This document shows positions 1 through 11,306 of a DNA stretch of 34,304 nt, piece after piece. Origin of the DNA: Chara braunii (lineage: Eukaryota; Streptophyta; Charophyceae; Charales; Characeae). The stretch spans positions 4,864,356 to 4,898,659 of the forward strand of contig BFEA01000030.1 of the NCBI GenBank assembly GCA_003427395.1, in the 5' to 3' direction. Numbering within the stretch: the first letter of the stretch is position 1; every line of letters starts with the position of its first letter. Below the pieces are notes generated by a model, which was not told the DNA's origin, searched no databases, and saw nothing but the letters and a program-made list of their open reading frames with translations. The translations under genes and the position numbers were made by a program.

Positions 1-713
1 TGTTGGCTCCTCACCAGTCCCGTGGATTGGGCCCGCCGCCACGCCCGTTAGCAAAAGTCGAGGGGGATAGCCCTGCGGCCCTCAACCCCGTTGGTTCCCT
101 TCTTCATGCTCCGCTTCAGTTACGACGCCGACGCTCGCTGGCCTCGACCCCAAGACCTCTGCCGTGTCAATCCAGTACTGTAACCAATAGGGCTAAGCCC
201 AAGCCTAAGACCAACATGCCCGAATTCCTAAATAAAGAGGTACAACAGTAACAGCATGGCCGTCCAGGGCCGCAAAGTGCTCCGCAGTATTCTCTCGCCT
301 ACGCCTACTTACGCAACCACAAAAAAAGCCCGCGCCGGCCATACCGACCGTGCCACGGCTACCCCTACTTAGTCGTATCCATCAGGTCCCATCATATGGA
401 TTCGACGCAAGGTTACTCTGGGTCGTCAACCATAATCCTAAATCTTGGTTTAGTCAGAAATAGTATTTATAATAACATAAACAACCAGAGTCCGTGCCGG
501 TTTTACAATCAAGATCAAAGAAAAAGATCACGCGCGCCTTAAGCCTGCGCGCCCACACAACCTCTATTTTCGGATGTTATAGTCAAACCTTCAGTCAACG
601 GCAACTTGCAGTTTTTGCGGTCTACTCAAACTTCAACTAAACTTATTATTATTATTTTTTTTTCACTTGCAAAAACCAGGGCGGATACCCTTGTAAGGGT
701 ATTCGCGCCGACA
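1..713 (-). repeat. 3' LTR, partial (U3 side)
   Basis: This stretch aligns with about 15300-16036 in the same orientation. Shared landmarks are the GGGGGNTAGCCC block near 62 and 15367, the GCGCCTTAA...CCTGCGCGCCCAC block near 533 and 15864, and the last 50 bases (664-713 against 15987-16036), which differ at one position. It ends in CGACA. The rest of this LTR lies left of the window. Just inside the boundary (714 onward) I see no good polypurine tract for a minus-strand element; the nearest purine-rich stretch on that strand lies at 962-976. The junction may therefore be altered, or 714-961 may be extra sequence. Confidence 0.75.
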
Positions 714-2574
714 GCCTACCGGACCATATTAAGCGGTGCCCGTCGCTTCGCAGAATAAAAAAGCTATCAATTCAATCCCATTCCAAAAATGCTGACGAGC
801 AGGGTACCAATCCGATTGATCGACAGACTCAGGTTCGAGGCCTCAAATAATCCATGCCAATTTATGCTGCCAGGATTCTAACCTGCGTCTCCGTCGTCCT
901 GACATTCGGGGGCCAGGATACTCCTCACTATACTACAGCATAAGTTCAAATGGATCTCTCACTGTCCCCTCCCCTTTGCCCTAGACAACCGCCGCGCTCT
1001 CGTTGTGTGTTCCTAGCCCTTCCCTTGTAAAACAAAGTCATGACTAGGGACGCGGGCCCTAACCTAGACCTTCGAAGACACTTTTTCGCCTTCCTTCCAA
1101 AACATTTTCACATCAGGCTCGCATACACCACATAAATCTTCACATCAATCCTTCCTGCAGTCTAGTACAAGAAGGTTAGGTCGCCATCTTGACCCACCAT
1201 AGTCTGGGTGATCATGCCAGATCTACGGCCCACCGTGTTGTTATTTGACAGAAGTGCCCCCGCGGGTAACGCCACGGTAGGCTTTTCCTGATAAGCAATC
1301 AATCAGGACTCTTTTCACAAAGACCCACATGACTCGACTCTTATCCCACGCCCTTCCGCAGGAATAGAAACCCTCCTAGGCGTTTACGCCCCTTTAAGTC
1401 TTCTATCCCCTTGGCAAGACGCAGACCCTCTCCTCAGGTTATGCCAAACAGCGGCCAACACTAGGGGTTGCGCCCTAGTGATGCTAGTTATACCCCTAGC
1501 TGGGTCTCTCATAAATGCCCAAGATTAGCACAAGTGACTGACGGGGTATCGCAACAATACAGACCTACTGCGGGATTACGCATAGACCTGTCACAACTAA
1601 AAGGTATTTACCAGCCCTTGGTGGGACAGCACCAAAAGTTACGGCAACCTCTTCACGATCACAAACAAAATCACCGTCAGGTTCACCAGGCCATGACCTC
1701 CCCTCTTGATCAGAGCAAGAAAGCTACACATCTCGGTGTCATCTCCCAAAAATGAACCATTTGCGACATCCAAAAAATCTCACCAATAACCAAACAAAAT
1801 TTTGGTCCCTCTCGTCAGTCTTTTATCAATCATAATAATTTACCATCTAACCACCTTATATAAATGAGGTCTCTCTTCAATAGGTCTTTTTAGCCATCCC
1901 TCTCTCTCTAGGATGAACTCTCCCATAAACAATCAAACTGAAAGACCAACTTATGGGTCCATCCTACACAATTCAAGCCATATGAACATTTGAAATCTTT
2001 GCATCTCTCTTCATAAATGCGAACTGCACTACCTCCCCTTATACCCTGCCTCATCTTCTGCTCAAGGGCATATCGCATAAGTATACCGAGGAGTAGTTAG
2101 TTTGCCTATCATCACATTCACAATATGCAAGATACATAAGATACTTTTCACACACTGTCTACAAAAATCCATCATGCACCAAGTACAACCACATATGTGA
2201 GCGAGACAAGCGATCGCCATATATAGAGAATAACCCCTGAAAAAGTATCGTCATAATATACACTCAGGGATAAAATGTCTCACACAAAAAGTGTCTCCAG
2301 ATCACAACTCACTCAACTCAAAATCAAACCACTCTGACACTCACAACTATCCTCCAAGTACATGTCAGAACTGTCTCTCAAAAGTCAGGGTGTAGGCCAC
2401 CTAAATATGTACATGCCTCATCTATCAAGTCCTGATTCTCAAGATGACAATCCAACAGAAACCCAAATCCAAAGCGACTATCAGGTACAAACAACTATCT
2501 GAATCTAAAAGATGACACTCCATTCTAAACTCAGATCCTATGTACAACATGTCAATCATATAGGTAGGCCAGCC
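714..2574. other. Non-coding internal 3' region of the LTR element
   Basis: This stretch lies between the 3' LTR and the last gag-like ORF. I find no coherent protein on either strand; the short ORFs here have no recognisable motif. The part from about 1780 to 2510 is rich in TCTC and CATC. A minus-strand purine tract (complement of 962-976, AAAGGGGAGGGGACA) is the best polypurine-tract candidate, but it lies 249 bases from the LTR end at 713. Confidence 0.6.
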
Positions 2575-4424
2575 CTACTCACTCATCTCCTCCTGGTTCT
2601 GCCTATACAATTGAGCCCTACCTCCATCTTGAGATCTCTCTACTACTCTCCCCTGCCTATCGTACATCTTCCCATTCCTTCTAGTCACTTTCCCATCGGC
2701 CTCATTCTTCTGGAACTTAGGACAATCCCATGCTCTGTGACCTTCCTTCTTACAATAGAAGCAGGAATCATCATGCCTCTTTTTTCCTTTCTTCTTCCCC
2801 ATTTGAGATCCAGGCGAGGATGGTGCCTCGCTAGCCTCCCTGCTCAGCTCAAAACTCAAAGGCAAGTCCGAGGGCCCCTCAGGCTTCCTCTCCAACTCCT
2901 GAGTACTCGACTGCGATCGAATCCCAACCCCCTCTGGCCTATACTCAGGTGGGTCCAATCTCTGTGGCCTGCCCTCAGCAGCATCCCTGGTCTCAAATCT
3001 CAATGCACTCTCCAGAAGCTCGTCCAATCTCTGCTCAGGTGAGAACAAGCTCGCCTCCTCCTGCATGGTATCTATCGCCTCTAAGAGTACATCCATGGAC
3101 TCTCCAGCTGAGCCCTGAGCCGGCCCACTGCTAATCGCTGGCAAAACCTCCTCAACTGGTATGGGCAAAACAGGCTCTGCGGGCATAATAGGCAGAGTGC
3201 TGAGCTCTGTAGGAGTCCTAAACTCAAAAGCTCTTCTCTCTGCTTCCCTCTTGGCCTCTGCCTCCTCTGGCTCCATGATGACTCTCCCCATGGGCGATCT
3301 CTGGCGTGGCTGCTCTGCTGCAGGTTGCTCTGTTGACTCATGCCCTGCCTGCCTCTGTTCCCCCTGCTGGCTGCTCTCTGGCTTGTCCACTTCTCCCTGA
3401 GATTGCTGCCTCAGGCTCTCGATGATGGCTGCCTGACTGGCCACCAATGCCCTTAGCTCTTGGATTTCCACCTCCATAGCCTCCAGGCGTACTCCATGGC
3501 CGACTTCCTTCATCTTCTTCCCTGCCAGATCGCTCTCCAACAACAAGTGTCATTCAAAAGTTGTCTTGGCCAGGAACTTGATCTTGCAATCCAACCTTTC
3601 TTCTGCCTTCTTTGCCACCCCAAACCCGACTCTGACTGGCGAAGGAAGCTCCTCTCCTCTCTGCTCCCAAGAGTCCCTCCATATCTCAGGGATCTCCGGG
3701 GCCCTAGCTGGCGCGCTGGGTGGCTGACCTGGGAGTGCTCCTGCTGCCTCCGATCTCTGCCTCTCCTGCTGCTGCTCCGGAAGCTCCCACGCTGCCTCCA
3801 ACCTCTGTCTCTCTTGCCATATCTCGTCTATCCTCCTGGTTCTTCTCGCCCTCTTTTCCTCTGCTGTCTCTCCAACTGACGCCCTTTCCCTCGTGCGGAG
3901 GTCAACCCTCTTTGGGATCTCTGCCTCCATCTCCTTCTCGGGTCGGCACGGCTCCTTGCGTGGCTCTGCAGGTGCTGGCTCCTCCAGGTCTGGGTGCTCT
4001 AGGGCATGAGCTGCTACGTGCCTGTCGATCAGAGTCAAGGCCTCTCTCCTTACAGTTGCCCTCTCTCTTCTCCTTTCTGCCCTGCTCTATGGTGAAGGAG
4101 CCTTTTCCGACGAAGGCAATGTGACCTCTTCTCTCTGCAACTCCTCTCCTGTCTGGCGCGTGCCCCCAGGTGCATCTCCAAGCCTCAAGCCTACTGCTGG
4201 CGGCTGAGGGGGCGTGTCCTCTTCAACCTCTATCACTTCCTTCCTTGCACGTCTTCCCTCATCGCCCGACCCTCTCTCTCGCTGAGTATCCTGGACCTCC
4301 TCTCGTGGCACCTCCTCTCGTAGCACCTCCTCCCGTGGCACCTCCTCTCGTGGCACCTCCTCTGCCTGCTCTCAAGACTCCTCACCCCGAGGCGACGCCC
4401 TCCACCGAGAGATATCCAAATGCG
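2575..4424 (-). pseudogene. Extra gag-like ORF, C-terminal half: acidic repeats, coiled coil, CCHC zinc knuckle
   Basis: One frame runs from about 4424 to a stop at 2575, broken by in-frame stops TGA (4372-4374), TAG (4087-4089) and TGA (3550-3552). Reading 5' to 3', it has an acidic REEVP-type array (about five 15-bp units, 4295-4366), a charged Arg/Glu-rich region, a predicted coiled coil with heptad-like Leu/Ile/Val (about 3400-3490), and a C-terminal CCHC knuckle. The knuckle is C-X2-C-X4-H-X4-C, encoded at 2722-2763 (CFYCKKEGHRAWDC), after a KKKGKK basic patch. The segment after the knuckle (NGKMYDRQGRVVE) resembles the one after the knuckle of the main gag (DGNIYDQLGEFID), which suggests common ancestry. 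The inferred role is nucleic-acid binding as a second gag product. The function is not established. Confidence 0.7.
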
Positions 4425-5225
4425 TCTCCAATCCCTCAAGGGCCCCTCAGATGCTGATGGCTCCTCCTGTGCACGCGCTGGCGACCTCCTCCTCAATCCT
4501 CCCGCGGTAAATCGGAGGAACTCCACTGGTCCCAACCCACACTCAGGGTACGCCCCTCGCTCCTCAACCTCTGGCTCCGGCTCCGTTTCTCTCCTAGCTA
4601 GGGCCTTCCGTCCTACTCGAGATGGTCGCACCTCCCTAGTCTCAGGGTCCCTCTGCCTTTGACTCCTCTGACGCCTCTCAACTCTGGGCTGAGGGGGCTC
4701 CGGACGTCGAAAGGCCTCTCTCAGATGCGCCTTGCAGCTCTCCCAGTCCCGGGCCATGTCTCTGACCTGGCTAGCCAGTGGCCTTTCCGCCTTCCTGGTC
4801 CAGAGTGGTAGTGTCTGCATCCAATCATCTCTCGGTATACCCTGCCCCTGCATGAACCACTCAAACGCGGGGATGAAGTCCGACGCATTTCCAATCTCCA
4901 GGCGGATCGGCCTGCCATCAGGTCCCACAGGCGAGGGTCGCAGCTCCTGCATCCTCCACTCCACCTCTGATCTCGTCGTCGCTTCCCTACGGATCCTCGC
5001 AACGGGCTCCTCGAACTTGCCTGCTCCCCTCAATCTCTCAATCGCGTGGGCCACGGTCCAGCTCATACGCCTCGCATGATCCCAAAAGCTGTCCAGGAAT
5101 AGCTCGATGTCGCCATCATCGTACACCGGAGTACTCTCTCGATGGTGAGGCCCATACCGCTCATATCCTCCTGATGCTCCCAACGCCCTCCGAGGCGGCC
5201 GTGTCCCCCTCCCACCTCTTGGCAT
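4425..5225 (-). pseudogene. Extra gag-like ORF, N-terminal half (capsid-like domain)
   Basis: The start is taken at ATG 5225 (MPRGGRGTRPPRR), 165 bases downstream of the integrase stop on the same strand; an upstream ATG at 5306 in the same frame is possible. After a basic RGG-type leader comes a compact block of about 135 residues. It begins DDGDIELFLDSFW and ends RDWESCKAHLREAF, with a DFIPAFEWFMQGQG motif in the middle. The helical, Trp-rich character fits a gag capsid-like fold. I recall similar hypothetical proteins from Chara, but I cannot search. Reading continues with REP and RRR runs. A frameshift near 4430-4500 is needed to join the acidic C-terminal half. A cellular protein captured by the element cannot be excluded. 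Confidence 0.6.
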
Positions 5226-5390
5226 GACTGTCTTCGGAAAGTCAGACCTGCACAACAGGGGAAAGGAGACAACAGGCACACATTGGGGTAAGCAAACAGG
5301 TGACAATCAAGCAAGCTCAGACCAAACTATACTCATGCAACATACAACCTATCTGACCTGCATACCATATCGCTTCTATTCTAGAGGTAG

Positions 5391-6832
5391 TCAGATCGTC
5401 TCTCTTACCTCTTCTCTTGCCACAAATTTCTTCAATCGCATTCCAGATACCCAATCCTTCCACTCAGTCTCATTCAACTCCTCAATCTGGTACGCTCCGA
5501 ATTCTCCAACCCGTACGATTCGGTAGGGATCTAACCACCTCTTATCAAGTTTCCTGGACCACTGCTTTTCCAGCGATGAATCGTAGAGAAGCACGACATC
5601 CCCAACTGCCAGAGGTACTTTCCTCACTTGCGCAGACTGATCCCATCGAGCCTTATCATCCGTACGGCTTCTCGCCAACTGATCAGACACCTCCTGGATC
5701 TTTTCTTCTATCGCCCCTATCTGCCGCGCCCGAATTTTGAGCAACTCTTCAAATGACAGGCTAATTTCTAGATCCTGGCGCCTCAATGTCTTAAGAAAGT
5801 TTTCGATAGGGAATGTGGCGTGCCTTCCATACCACAGCGTCGCAGGTGCGTACTTGGTGGATCTTTTTACTGTAATGTTCTCAACAAAGAACGTGGCCCT
5901 TAGGTATCTTGGCCATTGATTAGGTCTACCTTCGGTCCACTTAGCCAGGAGACTCGTAATGGTACTATGTCCCCTCTCCACGAGAGCATTTGCCTGGGGG
6001 TGCGCGGCCGTGGTGTAGTTGGTTGCTACACTATACCTTGATAACAATTATTGCACCTCCTGGCAGGTAAACTCCGATCCCCTGTCCATTACGAATTCCC
6101 TGATGAAAGGATAGCGCAGATAATACTTCTCGATGCAGCTCACCAGGACTAACCCGGTCTTTGTGCGAATAGCACGCCCGTCTACGAACCCATACAGGTT
6201 ATCGCGCTCATCGAAGATATAGTTATAACCCTGATCCCCAAGCGGCATGAAAAGTAAATCGCGATGCACTACAACCCCCACCTCTCGCTCTAGCCTTGGA
6301 TGCAGCGACTCTCCTTGCCTTTAAGGGGATCTCTCCTGGCAAGGTACGCAAAATCGGCAAAACTTCTCGACCATGTCCATCATCCCATCCCAGTAGTACA
6401 ACTCACTTATCTTGGCATACGTGGCTTGTACCCCTCGATGCCCTCCTGCAATGCCATCGTGAAACGCTGCCACAACGTCGATATGACGATTCCTACCGCA
6501 AACGACGCTCCTGGGATTCCCCATTCTCTTCTCACGAAAAGGTGACCGTCTCGCACTAAGTAGCGCTGCAGCATTCTCTGAGCCCTAGCGCTTGCATCCC
6601 TTAGCCGTATTTCATATGACAGAAGAAGCCTCAGCTCTAGGTAGATCCCGTCATACTCCTCTGCACGAAAAGCCTCCTTAATCTCCCCCTCCTCGAACTC
6701 GTCGTCCTGGCTTTCGGACACTTCGTCCACATTCCCTGCCGGGTTCAACGAGCCTGACTGGTCGGGGCTTTCCTGTAATAACGTGTTGATAAGGAGATAC
6801 ATTCCTCCCATCAGGTCCTCATGCCGTTCTAC
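5391..6832 (-). pseudogene. pol: Integrase region of gag-pol (HHCC, DDE core, C-terminal domain), broken
   Basis: Integrase joins retrotransposon cDNA to host DNA. The N-terminal HHCC zinc finger is visible (HDGIAGGH, then CRFCVPC) around 6330-6460. The core follows with a first Asp in HRDLLFMPLG, a second in VMDRGSEFT, and the Glu in ANALVERGHSTI. A C-terminal domain has the SH3-like features VGDVVLLYDSS and WLDPYRIVRVGEFGAYQI. In-frame stops are TAG 6833-6835 (upstream edge), TAA 6321-6323 and TAA 6048-6050. A frameshift near 6520 separates an acidic linker (6525-6811) from the zinc finger. No chromodomain is recognisable after the C-terminal domain. It was translated as part of the polyprotein and is now inactive. 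Confidence 0.85.
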
Positions 6833-7889
6833 CTAGCCAGGCCCTTCCTCAATCACCCTCATATCCTCCACTAGGCTATGCGAGCTGGCCAGCGCTAGCT
6901 CCATCATCCACTGAACATTCTTACCACCCCAGGGATCTTCTTCTTCAAAGGGTTTGAGGACTAGCTCGACCCTCCTTTCATACCCATTCGGCGCCTGNCA
7001 GATAGGNTAGCNTANACAGCTNGGTACTCGCGGCGACNACTTGTTGATGTGGANACGAACATNTTCNTCCTGATCCAGAAATCCATCAACTGGGGGCNTA
7101 TTCNCCACCGCCTCTCCTTCCTGGTTATCCCAGTTGATACGACTCAGCCCGTCCGCCCGGTTCTTGCTACCAGGAATACGTTCCAACTCGAAGTTGAACA
7201 TCCAGATGTACGTCAACCATCTGGCAACCGTCGGATCCGATGGAACGTAATTCCTTAGAGAGTAGGTCAGGGCGGTCGGATCCACTCTCAAAATAAACCT
7301 CCTGCCGAAGATATAGTTTCGGAAGATTCGCAGACAATGGAGGACGGCAAGGGTCTCCCTCTTGAACCGAGAGTAGTTCCTCTCCGTCGTACAGAGAGTC
7401 CGACTCTCAAATCGCAAGGGTCTTTCCTTTCCTTCTACGTCTGCCTGAATCAAAACTCCCCCTAAGGCAATCGGCTCCGCGTCCGTTTCGACAATGAAGG
7501 GTCGCGTCTCCGTAGCATCATAATCTAGTGCTCCTAACACGAACCCTCCCTCTCGAAACTCCTCCTTCATTCTAGCCACCACTTCTTCCTGTTTTTCACC
7601 CCAAACCCATTCCTGATCCTGACGGACTAACTTCCTCAGGTGTTCAGTCTTAGCAGCAAAATTCTTGACGAAGGCCCTCCAAAATCCACACGTACCAAGG
7701 AAGCTCCTGACATCAGTTATTGAGTGGAACGAAACTGGCCACTCAGTAATCTTATCTATCGTCTTCACATCCGGCCTCCGGCCCTTCTCGCTGCAGACGA
7801 ACCCTATGATAGTTGCTTCCCTCATGCAGTGTCTGGATTTGGCCCCGCTTGCCGTAAGGTTATGCTCCTCGAGCAGGCTCAGGACCTTT
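6833..7889 (-). pseudogene. pol: RT connection and RNase H domain of gag-pol
   Basis: This continues RT after a frameshift near 7895-7900; the next frame reads DLEKVLSLLEEHNL and then the conserved SFLGTCGFWRAFVKNF (RT thumb/connection). RNase H, which removes RNA from the RNA-DNA hybrid, shows the acidic residues D (FIVETDAE), E (RETLAVLHCLR), D (LRVDPTALTY) and the late D in GSKNRADGLSR. A run of ambiguous bases (about 6998-7104) obscures the tether to integrase. The region closes at an in-frame TAG (6833-6835). Confidence 0.85.
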
Positions 7890-8642
7890 TCAAGGTCCTA
7901 TCCCTGGCGAGACTTCGTCGCTCTCCTTCACTGCCGGCCCTTTCACTGCCAAATCATCGATATATGGTTGTGTGATATGAGGGCTGACTGACTGCATAAC
8001 ACGAATTATGGCTCGTTGGGCCATTGCTACCGCGTTGGTCCACCCTTGTGGGGCCACATTCATGTGGATTAACCCTCGCGGCGTGTGCATAGCCGTCACC
8101 GGCCTGTCTGGCGGGTAGACTGGAAACTGATCACATCCTGAGTAAAGGTCTATAAGCGAAATTATAGGCCTTCCAGCACAGGATTCCGACAGCGCGTCTG
8201 CATTGGGCAATCCTCCAGCATCCCGCACGGTCACCGCATTCAGCCTCTGCAAATCTTGCACCCACCGCAGCGTCCCGTTGGGCTTGATGAAGCAGAACCA
8301 CGGGGATGCATACGGTCCACTCGAATAGTCGGCGACGTGCGTACGTATCTTGCCGTCGAGGTAATCCACCACCTTCTTTTCCTCGTTAGGATTAGGATAT
8401 CGCACCCCTCTCATGTTCCAAGGCTCGTGTGGCACGGTGTGGATGCGGATCATAGGTATCTTGTCCACATCCAGCCTTCCACGCTCCTCGTCACTAAACG
8501 CATAGGCGCGATGCCTCCTCTTCATCAACTCCACCATCAATGTCCGCTCCTGAGGCAGCAGGAAATCTGGTTCCCCTATAATCAACTCCCCCTCATTCCC
8601 TTCGTTGATACGACATGGCCCTACTAGCGCACTCTCCCTCAT
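7890..8642 (-). pseudogene. pol: Reverse transcriptase domain of gag-pol (Ty3/gypsy type)
   Basis: RT copies element RNA into cDNA. Motifs appear in the expected order: SPYASPWFCFIKPNGTLR (finger), LQRLNAVTV, the first catalytic Asp in LIDLYSGCDQF, VAPQGWTNA (the GFxNAP-like block), and the catalytic YIDD box at 7953-7964. Both catalytic Asp regions survive. The frame is the same as gag (11990), so the ancestral element encoded one continuous gag-pol. The ORF runs out at 7890 by a one-base indel, with homology resuming in another frame. The ATG at 8642 is not a natural start; it is internal to the polyprotein. Confidence 0.9.
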
Positions 8643-9062
8643 TGAACCCTCGTTGAACTCCCCCTCATTCTCTTCGTTGATACGAATTTCGCCGTATCAA
8701 CCCTCGCTCCCTCTTATAGTATGCTTCCTCGTCTTCAGTAACGAGGACGGGCACTGGGCGACACTTTTTGTCTACCGTCTTGTACTGCCTTTGGGAACCC
8801 TGCTTGAGCCGTCCCCTAAAAAAGGCCGACTCACAGACTGTGCTTGCGCCGATGCAGGGTTCCTCCTTCCATCCGGAAGACGATATACCAGCTCTAATCT
8901 CCCAGCCTCGGGGCATTCCAGAACTTGCTCCCTCAAGGCCTGGATGGCATCCGGATCCGCCACCTCATGTGCGGCCACCAAATCCATGGCTTTTTCGACG
9001 TGCGATAAACTGAGGAAAAATGCTTTCACCTCTTCTTCTACTTCCAGCTCTGCCCGAAGTCT
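8643..9062 (-). pseudogene. pol: Protease-RT linker of gag-pol, frameshifted
   Basis: After the stop at 9063-9065 the gag frame stays open (KAFFLSLSHVEKAMDLVAAH to VYRLPDGRR). Near 8870 coding sense moves to another frame (KEEPCIGASTVCESAFFRG, then DEEAYYKRERG) until about 8665. It then returns to the RT frame through a local duplication: a 30-base block at 8584-8613 recurs at 8656-8685 with one mismatch, 72 bases apart. The region has no catalytic motif and probably connects protease to RT. Confidence 0.6.
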
Positions 9063-11006
9063 TCAATGCTCGCCCTCCGATTCTTCGATCGTGAAAGATC
9101 CTGGGTTGGGCCGGCTCCTTATACTCCTCGGTCCTGTATTTTTGCAGGTAATTATCTCGTAATTCCCGCAGGCAGGGTCACATAGAAGGAGGATTAGAGT
9201 CCCATCATGCTTGTTAAACATCACGGTCTCTGTCCTACTCAAAAATGATCTTCTCAGTAGGATCCCGTGGTCCACGTCCGACATTATAAAGAAGCATGCC
9301 CTGGCTTTCACCTTTTCAACCTCGATGAGCACGTTCGAGACTGTCCCACAAAACACGGCCTTGCAGCTGGCCCCATGCAGAATCCCGCAATCAGATCGGT
9401 CTATATCCAGTCCAAACTTGATTGCATCGGCCTCCCGGATGATGTTCTTTTCAGCTCCCGTGTCCACCATGGCTGCGCACTTGGAACCCTTCACCACCAA
9501 ATCCACCGTGCCGCAGACCACGCACTTCCAATCCATTTTTGTGCCCGATTCCGCCCACTCTGTCTCCTTGGGCAAGATCGTACCTAGATGGACGTTGGAC
9601 ACCAAGCGCCGCGACAATCTCCCTTTTAGTTCATCGCGGAGTCGCGGGGCCGACGCTAGGATTTCCTTCAGGGTCATGAAGTCATTATGCCCTTCCAGCA
9701 GCCGGTCAATCACTTTCTCTACGTCAAACCCCTCTTCCAACCGAACCGCGTATTTCTTCTTTTTAGGTGGTCCGTCACGTATGACCGACTCGGCCTCTCC
9801 CCTGGTCCCCTTTTTCCTTGCCCGCTGCTCTGCCCTCTGATCCTCTTCTCGGCGCAGCCTCTCATCTTCTTCCTCCTCATCATCGTCATCCTCCATTTCC
9901 ACGACCTCTTTCCTCCTTCCTGGTTCGGGCTCCCTCCTGGGAGGTTCTTGGCTGGCACTGGCCTTGGCTTGATTCCTTATTCGCGCCGCCTGTGCCAGCC
10001 GGGCCTGCCGGGTGAGGGGTCTCCCCATCACCCCCGGTTGTGGGCTTGACCCTACCACGTTTACTCCGGCTCGCCCAAGCGTTGATTCCGGGTCGGAGTC
10101 ATATAGGAACACCTTGGGGATGCTAGACTTCCATTCCCTCACTTCCTCACAGAGGGCCACCAACTTCTGTTGGTACCTTCCCACCTTGTCCAGTAATTCC
10201 TCCATCTTCCCCAATAAGACGAACGATGGCTCCATCCTTCTTTCCTCATCCTCGTCGTCCGATTCGGTGACTATGGGCTCTTCCCCCTCGCTTCCCCCTC
10301 GCGACTTTTGAGTTACTTCCTCGTAGCTCCCCACTTCCTCTACCCCAACCAGTGGTTCTTCCTTTTCCTGCCATAATCTGAACCCCTCTATCCCCACCGA
10401 TGGTCCTTTCTTCTCCTGCCATAGTCTGAATGTGGCAGGAGGTAGCGGCCCGGCTGCCGCCCTTCGCTGGGCTTCTGCCCTCACTCCCCCGAGCCTTTTG
10501 TCGATGAACTCCCCTAATTGGTCATAGATGTTCCCGTCCATAGTGGAGGTAATCAGCCCGCTTTTCTCGTCCTCCCGCCTTATGTTACAGAACCTTATAG
10601 TGTGGCCCTGCTGGTCACAATGCTGGCAGATGGCCGACCTCCAATCAAAACGGGGCCTTCCGTATCCCTGACTTCCTTGATCCCCCTGACCTTGGTTCCC
10701 CTGGCCTCGATACCCTTGGCCTTGGTTCCCTTGGCCTTGGTTTCCCCGGTCTTGACCATTCCATTGTCCTCCTCGTCCGCCGCCATTCCTGCCTCGCCCT
10801 CTTCCTCCACCCCGTCCACCGTTGCCTTGATTGCCCTGCCCCTGGTTCCCACCTCCAGCCACGCTTCCCTGTGAACTGGGAGCGGGTAACGGCGGCGGGG
10901 CCATAGGCTGGGTCTGGGCTGCGGGGTAGATGGGTGGTGGCATACTCATCTGCTGCCCGGCTACTGGCTGCGGGCTGCCCCATGGCACAATGGCATTGAT
11001 CACCGG
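9063..11006 (-). pseudogene. gag-pol: Nucleocapsid and aspartic protease part of gag-pol
   Basis: The frame is continuous with gag. From N to C it has a Pro/Gln-rich stretch; a Gly-rich RGG and NQGQG repeat region (about 10650-10860); and a CCHC knuckle, C-X2-C-X4-H-X4-C, encoded at 10587-10628 (CQHCDQQGHTIRFC). Next come two tandem 16-residue units beginning FRLWQEK (10335-10430), an acidic run, a Lys-rich patch (PPKKKK), and a retropepsin domain. The protease active site is VDTGA (catalytic Asp codon near 9462-9464), with a later HGILLRRSFLSR block corresponding to the ILG motif. It cleaves the polyprotein in related elements. An in-frame TGA (11007-11009) precedes it and another (9063-9065) ends it. 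Confidence 0.85.
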
Positions 11007-11306
11007 TCAGGGCCACTGCCCATAGGAGGGTGCCCCTCCTTGCGAGGGGCCCACACTAGACAATGGAGCTGCTACATTTGGAGGAGCCGCCGCCTGGGCC
11101 TGGGGGGCCTGCCCCTTTCCTGATCCTTGCCCGCCCTGCGCCAGATTACGCAGTTTGCGCTGGGCCTTCGTTAGGTGCAGCGACACTGGCTCTTCCTCTT
11201 CCAAGAGTTCCTCCTCAACGGCCTTCTCCACCACTGGCTCTTTTTCTTTTACCTGGACAGTCGTTACTACCCTTTTGTGCACCACCGGCTCTGTTGCGTA
11301 CCCCAG
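11007..11306 (-). pseudogene. gag: Gag spacer between capsid and nucleocapsid
   Basis: This is the same frame as gag, opened by an in-frame TAG (11307-11309) and closed by a TGA (11007-11009). It begins LGYATEPVVHKRVV and continues with a Glu-rich stretch, a basic KAQRKLRNLAQ helix, and Ala/Pro/Gln-rich low complexity. It has no catalytic motif. It links the capsid-like domain to the Gly-rich nucleocapsid region. Confidence 0.7.

Noticed and set aside
1468-1755. 95-residue plus-strand ORF
   Set aside because: No motif, antisense to the element, and in a stretch with no coding signal.
4295-4366. CRISPR-like array (15-base units)
   Set aside because: There are no spacers; it is a short in-frame coding repeat (REEVP).
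2512-4662. Several plus-strand ORFs of 80-176 residues opposite the gag-like ORF
   Set aside because: They are antisense shadows of a GC-rich, biased coding strand and have Leu/Ser/Pro-rich composition with no motifs.
9211-10874. Plus-strand ORFs opposite nucleocapsid and protease
   Set aside because: Antisense shadows of the Gly-rich and acidic gag-pol sequence.
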